Positions 5,422 through 6,411 of a stretch of DNA of 6,411 nucleotides are shown here, piece by piece. This stretch comes from Solirubrobacterales bacterium. Lineage in GTDB: Bacteria > Actinomycetota > Thermoleophilia > Solirubrobacterales > Solirubrobacteraceae. The DNA lies in the NCBI GenBank assembly GCA_017354065.1, contig JAFMRN010000142.1:1-6411 (forward strand). The letters are read 5' to 3'. A program made the position numbers and the translations under genes. The notes beneath the pieces were generated by a model. That model was not told the DNA's origin and made no database searches. It saw only the letters and a program-made list of their open reading frames with translations. Position 1 is the first letter of the stretch. Every line of letters begins with the position of its first letter.

Positions 5422-5769
5422 GTGGAGGGCAACGTCGTAGCGAGCAAGGGTTTCCTGGGGTCGCTGTTCGATCTCTCGTTCAACCACCTGATCGCGACCA
5501 AGGCGATCAAGGTCGTCTACGTGCTGGGGATGATCGTGATCGGGCTCGGCTGGCTGGCGGCGGTGGTCGCCGGCTTCACACAGGGCGCCGGCGACGGTCT
5601 GATCGCGCTGGTCCTGGGCGGGCTGGTTGCGCTGCTGTACCTGATCTCGATCCGGATCTGGCTCGAGATCATCATCGCGGTGTTCAAGATCGTCCAGAAC
5701 ACGCGGGAGACGGCCGACAACACCCGGGCGATCGCCCAGGGGCGCTCCGCCACCCCGGATGCCGGCTAG
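5422..5769 (+). CDS. DUF4282 family small membrane protein
   Basis: This 115-residue protein has no known biochemical function. The pattern LFDLSFNHLIATKAIKVVYV (residues 15-34), one hydrophobic segment at about 33-52 (VLGMIVIGLGWLAAVVAGF), a short glycine-rich turn, and a second at about 60-77 (LIALVLGGLVALLYLISI) followed by RIWLEIIIAVFKIVQNT (78-94) matches my memory of the DUF4282 family. Two membrane helices with a conserved RxWLE in the second half are typical. The polar tail from residue 93 (NTRETADNTRAIAQGR) looks cytoplasmic. The GTG at 5422 is chosen for its ribosome binding site; the family start FFDFSF-like lies about fifteen residues in. It sits between tsaC and glyA and does not obviously belong to translation; its position may be accidental. 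The gene is complete and in the same codon style as its neighbours. Confidence 0.82.
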   Translation: MEGNVVASKGFLGSLFDLSFNHLIATKAIKVVYVLGMIVIGLGWLAAVVAGFTQGAGDGLIALVLGGLVALLYLISIRIWLEIIIAVFKIVQNTRETADNTRAIAQGRSATPDAG

Positions 5770-5783
5770 CTGAACGCCGCTGC

Positions 5784-5789
5784 TAGCTT
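5784..5789 (+). promoter_or_regulatory. Candidate -10 element of glyA (leaderless start)
   Basis: TAGCTT fits TANNNT and ends seven bases before the GTG at 5797, so transcription would begin at or one base before the start codon. The region 17 bases upstream is not -35-like (GCCGGC). The only Shine-Dalgarno-like sequence, GGAGG at 5793-5797, runs into the start codon and is too close to act in the usual way. Confidence 0.45.
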
Positions 5790-5796
5790 CTTGGAG

Positions 5797-6411
5797 GTGA
5801 GTACAGCGCCTGCCGAAACGGCCCTGCCGGCCGATTACTTCAACGCCCCTGTAAGCGAGGTAGATCCCGAGATCGCCGAGGTCCTGAAGCTCGAGCTTCA
5901 GCGCCAACAGCGGACCCTGGAGATGATCGCCTCCGAGAACTTCGTGCCGGTCTCCGTGCTGGAGGCCCAGGGGTCCGTGCTGACCAACAAGTACGCCGAG
6001 GGGTACCCCGGCAAGCGCTACTACGGCGGTTGTGAGCACGTCGACGTCGCTGAGCAGCTGGCGATCGACCGTGCCAAGGCGCTGTTTGGAGCCGAGTACG
6101 CCAACGTGCAGCCTCACAGCGGCGCGCAGGCCAACATCGCCGTCTACCACGCGCTGTTGAAGCCGGGCGACACGCTGATGGGCCTGGAGCTGGCCCACGG
6201 TGGCCACCTCACCCACGGCATGAAGATCAACGCCTCCGGGCGGCTCTACAACATCGTCTCCTACGGCGTCGAGCGTGACACCAGCCTGATTGACATGGAG
6301 CGGGTCGCGGAGCTCGCGCGGCTGCACCGCCCGAAGATGATCGTCGCGGGCTGGTCGGCCTACCCGCGGCATCTGGACTTCGGGGCGTTCCGCCAGATCG
6401 CTGACGACGTG
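5797..6411 (+). CDS. glyA: Serine hydroxymethyltransferase, N-terminal half (cut by window end)
   Basis: The first 205 residues of GlyA are present; the rest, including the PLP-binding lysine, is beyond the right edge. The enzyme interconverts serine and glycine with tetrahydrofolate as one-carbon carrier, in the cytoplasm as a PLP-dependent dimer or tetramer. Evidence is near-continuous consensus: EMIASENFVPVSVLEAQGS (42-60), TNKYAEGYPGKRYYGGCE (63-80), EQLAIDRAKALFGAEYANVQ (86-105), PHSGAQAN (106-113), LAHGGHLTHG (132-141) and IVAGWSAYPRHLDF (182-195). The Trp in AGWSAYPR is, as I recall, common in actinobacterial GlyA. The first 20 residues extend slightly beyond the E. coli start. I chose GTG 5797; TTG 5791 in the same frame is a possible alternative, and the frame is closed by the DUF4282 stop at 5767-5769. 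Confidence 0.97.
   Translation, partial: MSTAPAETALPADYFNAPVSEVDPEIAEVLKLELQRQQRTLEMIASENFVPVSVLEAQGSVLTNKYAEGYPGKRYYGGCEHVDVAEQLAIDRAKALFGAEYANVQPHSGAQANIAVYHALLKPGDTLMGLELAHGGHLTHGMKINASGRLYNIVSYGVERDTSLIDMERVAELARLHRPKMIVAGWSAYPRHLDFGAFRQIADDV

Noticed and set aside
5765..5788. Two copies of GCTAGCT, 17 bases apart, around the DUF4282 stop and the glyA upstream region
   Set aside because: Seven-base repeats are weak evidence; one copy is made by the stop codon context and the other by the candidate -10 box.
5398..6372. Antisense open frame of 324 codons across DUF4282 and glyA
   Set aside because: It covers two unrelated sense genes and their junction and has no recognisable domain; it is a codon-bias artefact.

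Overview
The window is one contiguous, GC-rich stretch of ordinary bacterial chromosome, with every gene on the + strand, frequent GTG starts and G/C-dominated third codon positions. The gene content and several actinobacterial-style details suggest an actinobacterium. These details are the GWSAYPR form of serine hydroxymethyltransferase, actinobacterial-type release factor 1 and L31 proteins, TANNNT -10 elements almost touching start codons, and hairpin terminators without a U-tract. A deep-branching class such as Thermoleophilia is possible, but this is inference and not a firm placement.

Region 1 (1-2515) is an electron-transfer module. It holds the C-terminal three quarters of the ETF alpha subunit (its start lies off the left edge), followed 14 bases later by a full-length ETF:quinone oxidoreductase. 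Together they would pass electrons from acyl-CoA and other flavin dehydrogenases to membrane quinone. The oxidoreductase has a substitution at the expected third cysteine of its C-terminal CxxCxxC iron-sulfur motif. A strong GC hairpin closes the unit.

Region 2 (2516-2722) is a 207-base intergenic stretch unusually rich in symmetry. It holds the terminator hairpin, a perfect 10+10 bp AT/GC-tract palindrome, a second hairpin, and a nested stem structure ending next to the rpmE start codon. It is the most regulation-dense part of the window.

Region 3 (2723-5384) is a translation cluster with a widely conserved order: rpmE (L31), prfA (RF1), prmC (RF1/RF2 glutamine methyltransferase) and tsaC (tRNA t6A synthesis). 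prfA and prmC overlap by GTGA, and tsaC starts 2 bases after prmC, so the last three are probably co-transcribed and coupled. PrmC methylates the GGQ glutamine of the protein made by its upstream neighbour.

Region 4 (5422-6411) has a small two-helix DUF4282 membrane protein and then the N-terminal half of glyA, which runs off the right edge. Neither gene has a large intergenic gap before it.

I found no mobile element, CRISPR array, RNA gene or clearly new system. The points worth a second look are protein-level departures from family consensus (ETF-QO cysteine, TsaC internal deletion, PrmC NLPY), the rpmE upstream region and the near-leaderless starts.
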